DNA of 64,000 nucleotides from Streptomyces sp. TN58 (GTDB lineage: Bacteria > Actinomycetota > Actinomycetes > Streptomycetales > Streptomycetaceae): the NCBI RefSeq assembly GCF_001941845.1, contig NZ_CP018870.1, positions 6,734,001 through 6,798,000 on the forward strand, in the 5' to 3' direction. Position numbers and translations under genes: made by a program. This document shows, one piece after another, positions 7,439-16,029 of this stretch. A model generated the notes under the pieces. It had not been told where the DNA came from, made no database searches, and was given only the letters and a program-made list of their open reading frames with translations. Every line of letters starts with the position of its first letter. Within the stretch, counting starts at the first letter, position 1.

Positions 7439-9838
7439 ATGCGCGAGGACGAGCGCTCTGAAGGCGTACCGCTGACCGACCAGGAGCTCGGTGCGCTCGA
7501 CGCGCACTGGAGGGCCGCCAACTACCTGTCGGTCGGCCAGATCTACCTGATGGACAACCCTCTGCTGAAGAAGCCGCTGGAACCGGCGCACATCAAGCCG
7601 CGGCTGCTCGGACACTGGGGCACCTCCCCGGGCCTCAACCTCGTGCACACCCACCTCAACCGCGTCATCAAGCGGTACGGCGTCGACGCGCTGTGCGTCT
7701 GGGGGCCCGGACACGGCGGGCCGGCCGTCCTCGCCAACTCCTGGCTGGAAGGCAGCTACAGCGAGATCTACCCCGACGTGAGCCGCGACGAGGACGGCAT
7801 GGCCCGGCTGTTCCGGCAGTTCTCCTTCCCCGGCGGTGTGCCGAGCCATGTGGCGCCCGAAACCCCCGGCTCGATCCACGAGGGCGGCGAACTGGGCTAC
7901 TCCCTGTCACACGCCTACGGCGCCGCCCTGGACAACCCGGACCTGCTGGTGGCATGCGTCGTCGGCGACGGTGAGGCGGAGACGGGGCCGCTCGCCGCCT
8001 CCTGGCATTCCAACAAGTTCCTCGACCCCGTCCACGACGGAGCGGTCCTGCCCGTCCTCCACCTCAACGGATACAAGATCGCGAACCCCACCGTGCTCGC
8101 CCGCCTCCCGGAGGCGGAACTCGACCAACTGCTGCGCGGCTACGGCCACGACCCCCTGCACGTCACCGGCGACGACCCGCACCAGGTCCACCGGGCCATG
8201 GCCGCCACGATGGACACGGCCCTCGACCGCATCCGGCGCATCCAGCAGCAAGCCCGGACCGGCGCCCCCGTCGGACGGCCGCGCTGGCCGGTGATCGTCC
8301 TGCGCACGCCGAAGGGCTGGACCGGACCCGCCACGGTCGACGGCGTCCCCGTCGAGGGCACCTGGCGTGCCCACCAGGTGCCCCTGGCGGGCGTCCGCGA
8401 CGACGACGGCCACCGGGCCCAGCTGGAAGCGTGGCTGCGTTCGTACCGTCCTGAGGAGCTCTTCGACCAGACCGGCCGGCCGAGCCCCCAGGTACTGGAA
8501 TGCGTCCCGGAGGGAGTACGGAGGCTCGGTGCGACCCGCCACGCCAACGGCGGCCTGCTTCTACGGGACCTCCCCCTGCCCCGGCTCGAACGCTTCGCCG
8601 TGCCCGTGGACCAGCCAGGCGAGACCCTCCACGAGCCCACCGCGGTACTCGCAGACCTGCTGGAGAACGTCATGGCCGCCACCGGCGAGCGCCGCGACTT
8701 CCGTCTCGTCGGCCCCGACGAGACCGCCTCCAACCGCCTCCAGGCCGTGTACGGAGCGAGCGGCAAAGCCTGGCAGGAACCGCAACTGGCCACCGACGAG
8801 CACCTCGACCGGCACGGCCGGGTCATGGAGATCCTCTCCGAGCACACCTGCCAGGGCTGGCTGGAGGGTTACCTTCTGACCGGACGTCACGGGCTGTTCT
8901 CCTGCTACGAAGCCTTCGTCCACATCGTCGACTCCATGGTCAACCAGCACATCAAGTGGCTCAAGACCTCCCGCGCCCTGCACTGGCGCGCACCTGTCGC
9001 CTCCCTCAACTACCTGCTCACGTCCCACGTGTGGCGCCAGGACCACAACGGCTTCTCCCACCAGGATCCCGGATTCGTCGACCACGTCCTCAACAAGAGC
9101 CCCCAGGTCGTCCGCGTCTACCTGCCGCCGGACGCCAACACCCTGCTGACCGTCGCCGACCACGCGCTGCGCAGCCGAGACCAGGTGAACGTGATCGTCG
9201 CCGGCAAGCAGCCCTGCTTCGACTGGCTCTCCCTCGACGACGCCCGCGCCCACTGCGCCCGCGGAGCCGGAGTGTGGGAGTGGGCGGGTACCGAGGACGG
9301 AACCTGCGAACCGGACGTCGTCCTGGGCTGTGCCGGTGACGTCCCCACCCAAGAGGTCCTCGCGGCGGCCGGCCTGCTGCGGCACCATCTCCCTCAGCTC
9401 GTCGTACGTGTGGTGAACGTCGTCGACATGACCCGTCTCATGCCCCACGAGGAGCACCCGCACGGCATGACCGACCGGGAGTACGACGCCCTGTTCACCC
9501 GGGACAAGCCGGTGATCTTCGCTTACCACGGCTACCCCTGGCTCGTTCACCGTCTCGCCTACCGCCGCGCCGGCCATCCGAACCTGCACGTACGCGGCTA
9601 CAAGGAGGTGGGCACCACCACGACCCCCTTCGACATGGTCGTACGCAACGACCTCGACCGCTACCGCCTCGTCATGGACGTGATCGACCGCGTGCCCGGC
9701 CTGGCTGTACGAGCTGTGGGCGTGCGCCAGGCCATGGCCGACGCCCGCACCCGCCACCACGCCTTCATCCGCGAACACGGCACCGACCTACCCGAGGTCA
9801 CCGATTGGAGCTGGAACAACGGCCGGCAGTCGGCATGA
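7439..9838 (+). CDS. xfp: Phosphoketolase (xylulose-5-P / fructose-6-P)
   Basis: A 799-residue thiamine-diphosphate enzyme that splits xylulose 5-phosphate or fructose 6-phosphate with phosphate, giving acetyl phosphate plus a C3 or C4 sugar phosphate. The length matches the family. Diagnostic segments are [19 protein letters not shown] near residue 60, the cofactor and substrate region [27 protein letters not shown], and [21 protein letters not shown] in the C-terminal half. The ATG at 7439 follows GGAGGAAGC directly; upstream in-frame extension has no family similarity. It stands alone as a rightward transcript upstream of the histidine kinase gene. Acetyl phosphate and ATP formation without the lower glycolytic pathway would suit oxygen-limited or resting cells, in line with the neighbouring DevSR-like genes. 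That role is inferred. Confidence 0.97.
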   Translation: MREDERSEGVPLTDQELGALDAHWRAANYLSVGQIYLMDNPLLKKPLEPAHIKPRLLGHWGTSPGLNLVHTHLNRVIKRYGVDALCVWGPGHGGPAVLANSWLEGSYSEIYPDVSRDEDGMARLFRQFSFPGGVPSHVAPETPGSIHEGGELGYSLSHAYGAALDNPDLLVACVVGDGEAETGPLAASWHSNKFLDPVHDGAVLPVLHLNGYKIANPTVLARLPEAELDQLLRGYGHDPLHVTGDDPHQVHRAMAATMDTALDRIRRIQQQARTGAPVGRPRWPVIVLRTPKGWTGPATVDGVPVEGTWRAHQVPLAGVRDDDGHRAQLEAWLRSYRPEELFDQTGRPSPQVLECVPEGVRRLGATRHANGGLLLRDLPLPRLERFAVPVDQPGETLHEPTAVLADLLENVMAATGERRDFRLVGPDETASNRLQAVYGASGKAWQEPQLATDEHLDRHGRVMEILSEHTCQGWLEGYLLTGRHGLFSCYEAFVHIVDSMVNQHIKWLKTSRALHWRAPVASLNYLLTSHVWRQDHNGFSHQDPGFVDHVLNKSPQVVRVYLPPDANTLLTVADHALRSRDQVNVIVAGKQPCFDWLSLDDARAHCARGAGVWEWAGTEDGTCEPDVVLGCAGDVPTQEVLAAAGLLRHHLPQLVVRVVNVVDMTRLMPHEEHPHGMTDREYDALFTRDKPVIFAYHGYPWLVHRLAYRRAGHPNLHVRGYKEVGTTTTPFDMVVRNDLDRYRLVMDVIDRVPGLAVRAVGVRQAMADARTRHHAFIREHGTDLPEVTDWSWNNGRQSA

Positions 9839-10078
9839 TCCCCTCGTCGGCGTCGTACACCACTGGATGTCTCGACAGGCCGCCGAGGCCCCCTGGCGCA
9901 GCCTCCCCCGACGCGCGGCACGTACGGGAGCCGTCGCCGCCTGCCCGCGTACAGCGCAGCAGTCCCGCCGCCAGAATCAGGCCGGGCCCCGGCCACTGCC
10001 CTTGATCTACGCTCGGGGCCGTCCGCTCGGCCGTTAGGCTGTCATGGTAAGGGCGGATGATCGACGGAGGAGGCGCAG

Positions 10079-11803
10079 TTGGGCGTGGAAGAGCCGCTGT
10101 CGCGGATGCCCCAGATGCGGCTCGACGAGCTGCTGGAGGAACTGCAGGCGCGCATCAACGCGGCGCGCGGCACCCGGGACCGGGTACACAGCCTGTTGGA
10201 GGCGGTCGTCTCGGTCGGCCGCGAACTGGACCTCTCCCAGGTGCTGCGGCGCATCGTGGAAGCCGCCGCGCTGCTCGTCGACGCCCAGTACGCGGCGCTT
10301 GGAGTGATCGGGCCGGACGGCCGGACCCTGTCGCAGTTCCTCACCGTCGGCCTCACCGAGGAGGAGATCGCGGAGATCGGCCCGCTGCCGGCCGGACACG
10401 GCATCCTGGGTGAACTCATCCGCAAACCCGAGCCGCTGCGCCTGACGGACCTCGGCGCCCATGAGGCGTCCTACGGTTTCCCTGCCCACCACCCGCCCAT
10501 GCGCACCTTCCTGGGCGTGCCCATCCGGGTGCGCGACGAGGTCTTCGGCAATCTCTATCTGACCGACAAGCACGGGGGTGTGGACTTCGATGCCGAGGAC
10601 GAGTCGGTGATCTCCACGCTGTCCGTCGCCGCCGGTGTCGCCATCGACAACGCGCGCCTGTACGAGGCGTCGCAGCGGCAGCAGCGCTGGCTCCGGGCAA
10701 GCGCGGAGATCACCAACAGCCTCCTCTCCGGCAGCCCGCGGCTGGCGGTGCTGGAGCTCATCGCCTGCCGCGCCCAGGAGATCACGGGGGCTGCGCTCGC
10801 TGACGTCTCCGTGCCCGTCGCCGGGACGGACGGCCTGATCGTGGAACTGGCCGTCGGAGCGGATGACACCACCCGCAACGGGTTGATGGTCCCGGTCGAG
10901 GGCACCCTTTCCGGCGCCGCGTACAAGTCCGGCGCGCCTGTGACCACCGTCGGCCTCGCGCAGGACGACCGGTACGCCGCCGGCCCCCGCCGCTTCGACG
11001 GGCTGGGCCCTGCGGTAGCCGTGCCCCTGGGCACAGCCGCCAAGGACACCCGCGGTGTCCTGTTGCTGGCCCGGCAGCAGGGAGACCCGGCTTTCACCGA
11101 AGCAGAGCTGGATCCGCTGCTGGCCTTCGCCGGACAGGCGGCGCTCGCCCTGGAGCTGGCCGAGCGCCGCAGCGACGCCGAGCAGCTCGCCCTTCTGGAG
11201 GACCGCGACCGCATCGCCCGTGACCTCCACGACCTGGCCATCCAGCGGCTGTTCGCGACCGGCATGACCCTGCAGAGCGCGGCGCGACTCGTGCAGCACG
11301 AGGGCGCCGCCGAACGGGTTTCGCGGGCCGTCGGGGACCTCGACGAAACCATCAAGATCATTCGCTCCACCATCTTCGGCCTGCGCACCCGCGAGGAGGA
11401 CACCGGGCCGAGCCTGCGTGCACGGGTCGCCCGCACCGTCGGCGAGATGGCGACCACGCTCGGATTCCCACCCCGTTTGAGCATGGAGGGCCTGCTCGAC
11501 ACGGACGTACCGCCGCAGGTGGCCGATCATGTCACGGCAGCCCTGACCGAAACGCTCAGCAACGCCGCCCGCCACGCCCGCGCCACCCGGGTCGAGGTCA
11601 CCCTCCAGGCCACCTCCGAAGAGGTCGTCCTCACCGTCACGGACAACGGCTGTGGCATCCCCGCCGACGGCAGGCGCAGCGGCCTGAGCAATCTTGAGGA
11701 GCGGGCGCGCAGCGTGGGCGGCGCCCTGGAGATCGTCTGCCCCGAGGAGGGAGGCAGCCGGGTGGTGTGGCGCGCGCCTCTTGTCTCCGGCCCCGCTGGG
11801 TGA
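10079..11803 (+). CDS. DevS/DosS-like heme-GAF sensor histidine kinase
   Basis: A 574-residue soluble kinase with two GAF domains (about residues 45-195 and 205-365), a HisKA_3 dimerisation segment and a C-terminal HATPase. Aligned by eye with Mycobacterium tuberculosis DevS, the HHPPMRTFLGVP motif places His138 on the DevS heme ligand His149, and Tyr160 in GNLYLTDK on the DevS distal Tyr171. The phospho-acceptor is His384 in RDLHDLAIQRLF. ATP-binding motifs are LSNAARHA, DNGCGIP and the glycine-rich GLSNLEERA. The start is TTG at 10079 behind GGAGGAGG; a GTG at 10085 is also possible. There are no membrane helices. The likely partner is the response regulator at 12718. A function as an oxygen, NO or redox sensor follows from the conserved heme residues. 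Confidence 0.93.
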   Translation: MGVEEPLSRMPQMRLDELLEELQARINAARGTRDRVHSLLEAVVSVGRELDLSQVLRRIVEAAALLVDAQYAALGVIGPDGRTLSQFLTVGLTEEEIAEIGPLPAGHGILGELIRKPEPLRLTDLGAHEASYGFPAHHPPMRTFLGVPIRVRDEVFGNLYLTDKHGGVDFDAEDESVISTLSVAAGVAIDNARLYEASQRQQRWLRASAEITNSLLSGSPRLAVLELIACRAQEITGAALADVSVPVAGTDGLIVELAVGADDTTRNGLMVPVEGTLSGAAYKSGAPVTTVGLAQDDRYAAGPRRFDGLGPAVAVPLGTAAKDTRGVLLLARQQGDPAFTEAELDPLLAFAGQAALALELAERRSDAEQLALLEDRDRIARDLHDLAIQRLFATGMTLQSAARLVQHEGAAERVSRAVGDLDETIKIIRSTIFGLRTREEDTGPSLRARVARTVGEMATTLGFPPRLSMEGLLDTDVPPQVADHVTAALTETLSNAARHARATRVEVTLQATSEEVVLTVTDNGCGIPADGRRSGLSNLEERARSVGGALEIVCPEEGGSRVVWRAPLVSGPAG

Positions 11804-11886
11804 CCGCCGGTTCCTCAGCCGGAGCGCATCCGATCCTCCCGGGTGGGACGGCGGACGGTGGCCGGTCTGCCGCCATCCTTCTGAGG

Positions 11887-11908
11887 GGGCACCGTGCAGC
11901 GGGTGCCC
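11887..11908. terminator. Hairpin between convergent kinase and PNPOx genes
   Basis: The inverted repeat GGGCACC / GGTGCCC, with an 8-base loop, lies between the 3' ends of two convergent genes. This is a plausible bidirectional terminator. Confidence 0.45.
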
Positions 11909-11972
11909 GCAGTCCCGGTGCTCGGGGCGTGTGCCGTCGCGGAACTCGGCAATCCGCGCGACAGGCAGGCCC

Positions 11973-12446
11973 CTAAACGGTGAACTGCATGCCCGTCACC
12001 AGGTCCGGCCGGATGCGCAACGCGGTTGGTGTGGAGGGGTGTTGCGCCCACGGGCGCAGACGGGCGGTGAAACGCGCGAGTTCCCTCTCCTCGGTGACCC
12101 GGCGGGCATATCCGGTGACCACAACGCTCCAGCCGAGGTGCGTCTCGGGGTCGATGACGTCAGCCTCGTAGGCCACCACGACACCTGCGGCCTGGGTGGG
12201 CGTCACGATGGAGGCGAGCGTGGCGCCGCCGTGCAACTGGATGATGATGTCATCGCCGTCCATGACATGGTTGACCGGGCGGATGGCCGGCAGTGCCTGA
12301 TGCGTGAAGACGATGCGCCCGAACGAGATACTGCCGAGCAGCCGCAGGGCCTCGGCACGGCCGAGCTGTCCCATTCGTCGCGGCGCCACCGCCTCACGGT
12401 GGTCGTCCACCGTGGCACGCGCGGCTTCGTCCTTCATCGTGCTCAC
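11973..12446 (-). CDS. Pyridoxamine 5'-phosphate oxidase-fold flavin-binding protein
   Basis: A 157-residue protein of the PNPOx-like split-barrel superfamily, which binds FMN or F420. It carries the pattern [29 protein letters not shown] (residues 36-64) followed by the beta-barrel segments [16 protein letters not shown] and TGMQFTV. Members close to two-component dormancy genes are common in actinobacteria (the Rv2003c/Rv3131-type neighbourhood), but the reaction is not known from sequence. The start is GTG at 12446 with GGAG six bases upstream; ATG at 12437 behind AAGGTGAG is an alternative. It is divergent from the response regulator, so the 271-bp spacer with the DevR-like box at 12624 probably serves both genes. 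Confidence 0.85.
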   Translation of the reverse strand: MSTMKDEAARATVDDHREAVAPRRMGQLGRAEALRLLGSISFGRIVFTHQALPAIRPVNHVMDGDDIIIQLHGGATLASIVTPTQAAGVVVAYEADVIDPETHLGWSVVVTGYARRVTEERELARFTARLRPWAQHPSTPTALRIRPDLVTGMQFTV

Positions 12447-12622
12447 CTTCTGCTCCGGCTCGGCCCCGGACGGCTTCGCCGCCTCCGGCCAGCGTCTCCC
12501 CTCCCACGCTCGCCCGGTAGGGCCGAACGGACCCTCTCGGCCGTGCCGGTTGCCGGCGGTTCGGAAGACCGGATCAGCCTCGACGCGCGCAACGGTCTAC
12601 AGGTCCAGTCCCCGGCTGTATG

Positions 12623-12638
12623 AGGGCCATCCGGCCCT
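12623..12638. promoter_or_regulatory. DevR-box-like palindrome in front of the response regulator
   Basis: The site reads AGGGCC-ATCC-GGCCCT, a perfect 6-4-6 palindrome, 80 bp before the response regulator start and in the spacer shared with the divergent PNPOx gene. The core GGGCC-N4-GGCCC has the same half-site length and spacing as the mycobacterial DevR core GGGAC-N4-GTCCC. It is probably bound by the regulator at 12718, which would make that gene autoregulated. Confidence 0.6.
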
Positions 12639-12717
12639 GGGCTACGGTCCCGCTCGCGCGGCAGGATGCGTGGGGAGCCCCCAGGGGCGGGAGAACTCGG
12701 CGAACACGGAGTGTGTG

Positions 12718-13443
12718 ATGACGGACAGCAGCGGCACCCTCACCGAGAAGGAGCCGGTCAGGGTCTTCCTTCTCGACGACCACGAGGTGGTGCGTCGCGG
12801 CGTGCACGACCTCCTGGACGCCGAGCCCGATCTGACGGTGGTGGGTGAGGCGGGCACAGCGGAGCAGGCGCTGGTACGGGTGCCCGCACTGCGCCCGCAG
12901 GTCGCCATCCTCGACGTGCGGCTGCCGGACGGGGACGGAGTGAGCGTGTGCCGGGAGCTTCGCTCCCGTATGCCCGACCTGGCCTGTCTGATGCTGACGT
13001 CCTTCGACGACGAGGAGGCGCTGCTCGACGCGATCATGGCCGGTGCGTCCGGCTACGTCCTCAAGCAGATCACGGGCACGGATTTGGTCACTGCGGTGCG
13101 TACGGTCGCCTCCGGCCAGTCCATGCTGGACCCCGGCGCCACGGCACGGGTGATGGCCCGGCTTCGTGGCGGAGCGCCCCATGAAGAGCGGTCGCAGGGC
13201 CTGCCCGGCCTGACGGACCGGGAGCGGGAGATCCTCGCGCTGGTGGGGGAGGGACTGACCAACCGGGAGATCGGCAAGAAGCTGTACTTGGCGGAGAAGA
13301 CGGTCAAGAACAACATCTCCCGGCTTCTGGCCAAGCTGGGCGTGGAGCGTAGGGTGCAGGCCGCCGTCATCGCCACCCAGGCACTGGCTGCCCGTGAGGG
13401 CCAGGGCGGTCCGGCCGAAGGGGAAGGCCGGCCACGAGGCTGA
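12718..13443 (+). CDS. DevR/DosR-like LuxR-family response regulator
   Basis: A 241-residue NarL/FixJ-type response regulator. The receiver domain has the acidic pair DD at residues 20-21, phospho-acceptor Asp66 in [12 protein letters not shown], Thr/Ser in LTSFDD and Lys in YVLKQI. The C-terminal LuxR domain reads [34 protein letters not shown]. The recognition helix is nearly identical to DevR of M. tuberculosis (EKTVKN then SRLLAKLG), including the Lys, Lys and Asn that contact DNA in DevR. The start at ATG 12718 follows GGAG. Its likely cognate kinase is the heme-GAF protein at 10079. Likely targets are genes with GGGCC-N4-GGCCC boxes: itself, the PNPOx gene and the stress protein at 13705. 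Confidence 0.94.
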   Translation: MTDSSGTLTEKEPVRVFLLDDHEVVRRGVHDLLDAEPDLTVVGEAGTAEQALVRVPALRPQVAILDVRLPDGDGVSVCRELRSRMPDLACLMLTSFDDEEALLDAIMAGASGYVLKQITGTDLVTAVRTVASGQSMLDPGATARVMARLRGGAPHEERSQGLPGLTDREREILALVGEGLTNREIGKKLYLAEKTVKNNISRLLAKLGVERRVQAAVIATQALAAREGQGGPAEGEGRPRG

Positions 13444-13548
13444 CGCCGGTCCCACACACGTGGATGCGGACTCGTCAGACAGCCGCTGCCTGGTGCTCCG
13501 CCGGAGCTGAGCAGGGCCCGCGGTCGGCATCTCCCGAGGTACGAAGAA

Positions 13549-13588
13549 CGCGAAGGGGCCCGGCAACAGGATGCCGGGTCCCTTCGCG
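13549..13588. terminator. Strong bidirectional terminator
   Basis: A 17-bp stem (13549-13565 pairing with 13572-13588, one mismatch) with a 6-base loop lies between the 3' ends of the response regulator and the universal stress protein. It can end transcription from both sides. Confidence 0.8.
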
Positions 13589-13704
13589 CTACGGTTCCGG
13601 CGGCGTGTCACCCTCACGAGAATGCCTGACGGGCTTGTCTCTCACCCGGAGGGCGTCTGCTCGGCGGCCCGGGCGGTGCCGTTCGTCCCCGCCACGACGA
13701 GCTG

Positions 13705-14577
13705 TCAGTCGTGCGGTACCACGGCAACGGGGCAGGGGGCATGGTGCAGGGCGGCGTGGGCGACCGACCCGATGCGGGTACCGACGGGCGCGCGGCGCGT
13801 CCGTCGGCCGACCACGAGTAGCTGCGCGTCCGACAGGGTGGACAGCAGCACCTGTCCCGCGCTGCCGATCTCGACGTGCTCCGTCACCGGGACGTCGGGA
13901 AACCGTGCTCGCCACGGGGCGAGTGCCTCCGCCAGGGCCTTCTTCTCAAACGGCTCCAGCCCGCCGGCCTGGTCCACGAGGAGCAGTGAACCGGGGCTGT
14001 AGGTGAAGACCGGCGGCAGGGTCCAGGCTCGTACCGCACGCAGGGCCGCGCCGCGTGCGGCCGCCTCCTCGAAGGCGAAGCCGAGCACCGCGTCGCCGTC
14101 CTCCGGCGTGCCCTGCTGGCCGACGACGATCTCGCCGCCCTCAGCCCGGGGCGTCTGGCCGTCGACGGCGCGCACGGACACCACGGGCCGTTTTGCCGCG
14201 GCGATCACCTGCTGGCCATAGGAGCCGAGGAGGAAGCCGACGAACGCCCCGTGCCCCCGCGAACCCAGCACCAGCATCTCGGCCGCTTCGGCCTCCCTCA
14301 GCAGTACCGTGACCGCGGTGTCCTGGACCACTTCGGCGGTGACCGTGAGAGCCGGGTGGCGGTCGGCGACGTGTGTCTCGGCCGCGCGGAGCACGGCGCG
14401 GGCGGACGTGGCCTGCGTCTCCCGGTCCTGGACGACGGGGACGTCCAGGGGCTGCCACAGCCAGGCGTGCACGATACGCAGCGGCACACCGCGCAGTTCG
14501 GCTTCGCGTGCCGCCCACTCCGCAGCTGCGAGGCTTTCCGCGGAGCCGTCCACGCCTACGGTGATGGCGCTGGTCAT
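13705..14577 (-). CDS. Tandem-domain universal stress protein
   Basis: A 290-residue protein with two Usp domains. Domain 1 starts with ITVGVDGSAESLAAAEWA and carries the ATP-binding loop GSRGHGAFVGFLLGS. Domain 2 starts with EIVVGQQG and ends with GRRTRRAPVGTRIGS followed by HHAPCPVAVVPHD. The second loop is a less perfect GxxG pattern. Two-domain Usps are typical of actinobacteria and, in mycobacteria, are among the most strongly DevR-induced genes. The ATG at 14577 is preceded by GGAGG; in-frame extension upstream to 14799 has no similarity. Three DevR-box-like palindromes lie 87-195 bp upstream, so control by the neighbouring DevSR-like pair is likely. Confidence 0.93.
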   Translation of the reverse strand: MTSAITVGVDGSAESLAAAEWAAREAELRGVPLRIVHAWLWQPLDVPVVQDRETQATSARAVLRAAETHVADRHPALTVTAEVVQDTAVTVLLREAEAAEMLVLGSRGHGAFVGFLLGSYGQQVIAAAKRPVVSVRAVDGQTPRAEGGEIVVGQQGTPEDGDAVLGFAFEEAAARGAALRAVRAWTLPPVFTYSPGSLLLVDQAGGLEPFEKKALAEALAPWRARFPDVPVTEHVEIGSAGQVLLSTLSDAQLLVVGRRTRRAPVGTRIGSVAHAALHHAPCPVAVVPHD

Positions 14578-14663
14578 GAGGGTGCCTCCATACGGTCGAC
14601 GGGCATGGCCGCTTCGGCCGTGCTTCATGTCCTCAGCCTGCGGGAGGAGGAGGCGGTCCGCCG

Positions 14664-14773
14664 AGGGCCCATCGGCCCTGTCTCCCCGGCCGTTCGGCCA
14701 CGGTGTCGTGGCCGGCCGGCCGGTGATGGGCCGCCGCGAGGCCTCCTGGCCCACGGCAGGGACCTCCGGCCCC
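14664..14773. promoter_or_regulatory. Cluster of three DevR-box-like sites upstream of the stress protein
   Basis: Site 1 (14664-14679) is AGGGCC-CATC-GGCCCT, a perfect 6-4-6 palindrome with the same arms as the site at 12623. Site 2 (14739-14752) is AGGCC-TCCT-GGCCC, nine of ten matching. Site 3 (14759-14772) is GGGAC-CTCC-GGCCC, one half-site identical to the mycobacterial GGGAC. Sites 2 and 3 start 20 bp apart, about two helical turns, which suits cooperative binding on one face of the helix. Confidence 0.55.
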
Positions 14774-14856
14774 CTGCGCGCACCGTCCCGGCCGATCACC
14801 GACCGGCCTCGGCGGAGGACCGATGGCCACTCCGATCTTCTGGGTGAGCGGGGCGG

Positions 14857-15501
14857 TCAGGACGTGGTGGGAGCCGCGACGTCGAGGCCGCGGGCGGCGA
14901 CGAACTGGGCGCTGCCGTCGGCCAGGCGGTAGGACAGGCCCACCACGCCGAGGCGACCGTCAGCCACTCGCTCGGCCAGGACGCGGGAGCGTTCCAGCAG
15001 CAGGTCCACGGTGTGCTCGATGTGCTCGGCCAGGATCTCCTCGGCGCTCACGCGGCCGACGGCGCGGGCTGCCAGCACGCTTGGGGTCACCCGTTCCACG
15101 ACGTCCCGGACGAAGCCGCCCGGCGTCTGTCCGTTCTCCAGGGCGGAGCAGGCGGCGGCGACGGCGCCGCACGAGTCGTGGCCGAGGACGACGACCAGCG
15201 GCGCGTTGAGGACGGCCACGCCGAACTCGATCGAGCCAAGCACCTCGGTGCCGGCGACGTGGCCGGCAGTGCGGACCACGAACAGGTCACCGAGGCCGCG
15301 GTCGAAGATGATCTCGGCGGCCAGCCGGGAGTCGGAGCATCCGAACAGCACGGCGAAGGGCTGCTGGGACGGTGCGGTTTCGGTACGGCGGGCGGCGTCC
15401 TGGTTGGGGTGTTCGGGGCCCCCGGCGACGAATCGCTGGTTGCCGGCCATGAGCAGCTCGAAGGCGTCGCGGGGCGTCGGCGTCTGGATCTTCTCGGTCA
15501 T
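14857..15501 (-). CDS. Beta-class carbonic anhydrase
   Basis: A 214-residue beta-carbonic anhydrase, which interconverts CO2 and bicarbonate using a zinc ion. The zinc ligands are visible: Cys and the Asp-Arg dyad in GCSDSRLAAE (residues 54-63), and His and Cys in GHDSCGAVAAA. The start is ATG at 15501, and the protein is soluble without a signal peptide. It is transcribed towards the stress protein, so readthrough into that promoter region is possible. The link to the DevSR-like module is only positional. Confidence 0.95.
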   Translation of the reverse strand: MTEKIQTPTPRDAFELLMAGNQRFVAGGPEHPNQDAARRTETAPSQQPFAVLFGCSDSRLAAEIIFDRGLGDLFVVRTAGHVAGTEVLGSIEFGVAVLNAPLVVVLGHDSCGAVAAACSALENGQTPGGFVRDVVERVTPSVLAARAVGRVSAEEILAEHIEHTVDLLLERSRVLAERVADGRLGVVGLSYRLADGSAQFVAARGLDVAAPTTS

Positions 15502-16029
15502 GGCGGCAGACTACGAGGCGCCAGCAGCCGTCGACCGCCTGACCCGCCCCTTACGGAGCCGGGCGATGCCGCCGGTGTACGCGCGACGCGCAGGCCTCGG
15601 GCGGCGCGGCGTCGAACGCGGGCGGTTCGTCGGGCGTGCTGCACAGCGCTCGGAGCGGACGGCGGCGATGTAGAGCCCACCCGAACTTGCCGAGGCTGCC
15701 CGCCGGGTGATGGCGCGCGTCGATGTCGGCATCCCGCGGGCCGAAGGACGGGCGGCGGATCTGGCCGGCGCGTCCGCGCCGGGGGTGAAGCGGCCCTGGG
15801 GTTGCGCTCGCGGGGGAGCAGAGGGCGGATCCTAGCGGCCCTGACCAGGGATTGTCGTGACGTTAGCGGATCCGGAGCGACAGGCTCAACTTTCTCCCCG
15901 GACGTTTGCCTGCGGCCCGGCGAGCGTGCACACTTGCGCGAATTCCGGTCGGGCGCAGCGTCGCACCCTCATGACGGATGTGCCCAGGACCGACGCCCGG
16001 GCCGTCAGCAACCCACACAGGAGTACGTG
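15502..16029. other. Intergenic region upstream of the ECF sigma factor
   Basis: No gene is supported in these 528 bp. The part nearest the sigma factor is slightly less GC-rich and contains CTCAACTTT at about 15890 followed by CGGACGTTT at about 15898, which faintly resembles an ECF-type -35/-10 pair. If so, the sigma factor might control its own gene. This is weak evidence. Confidence 0.3.
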
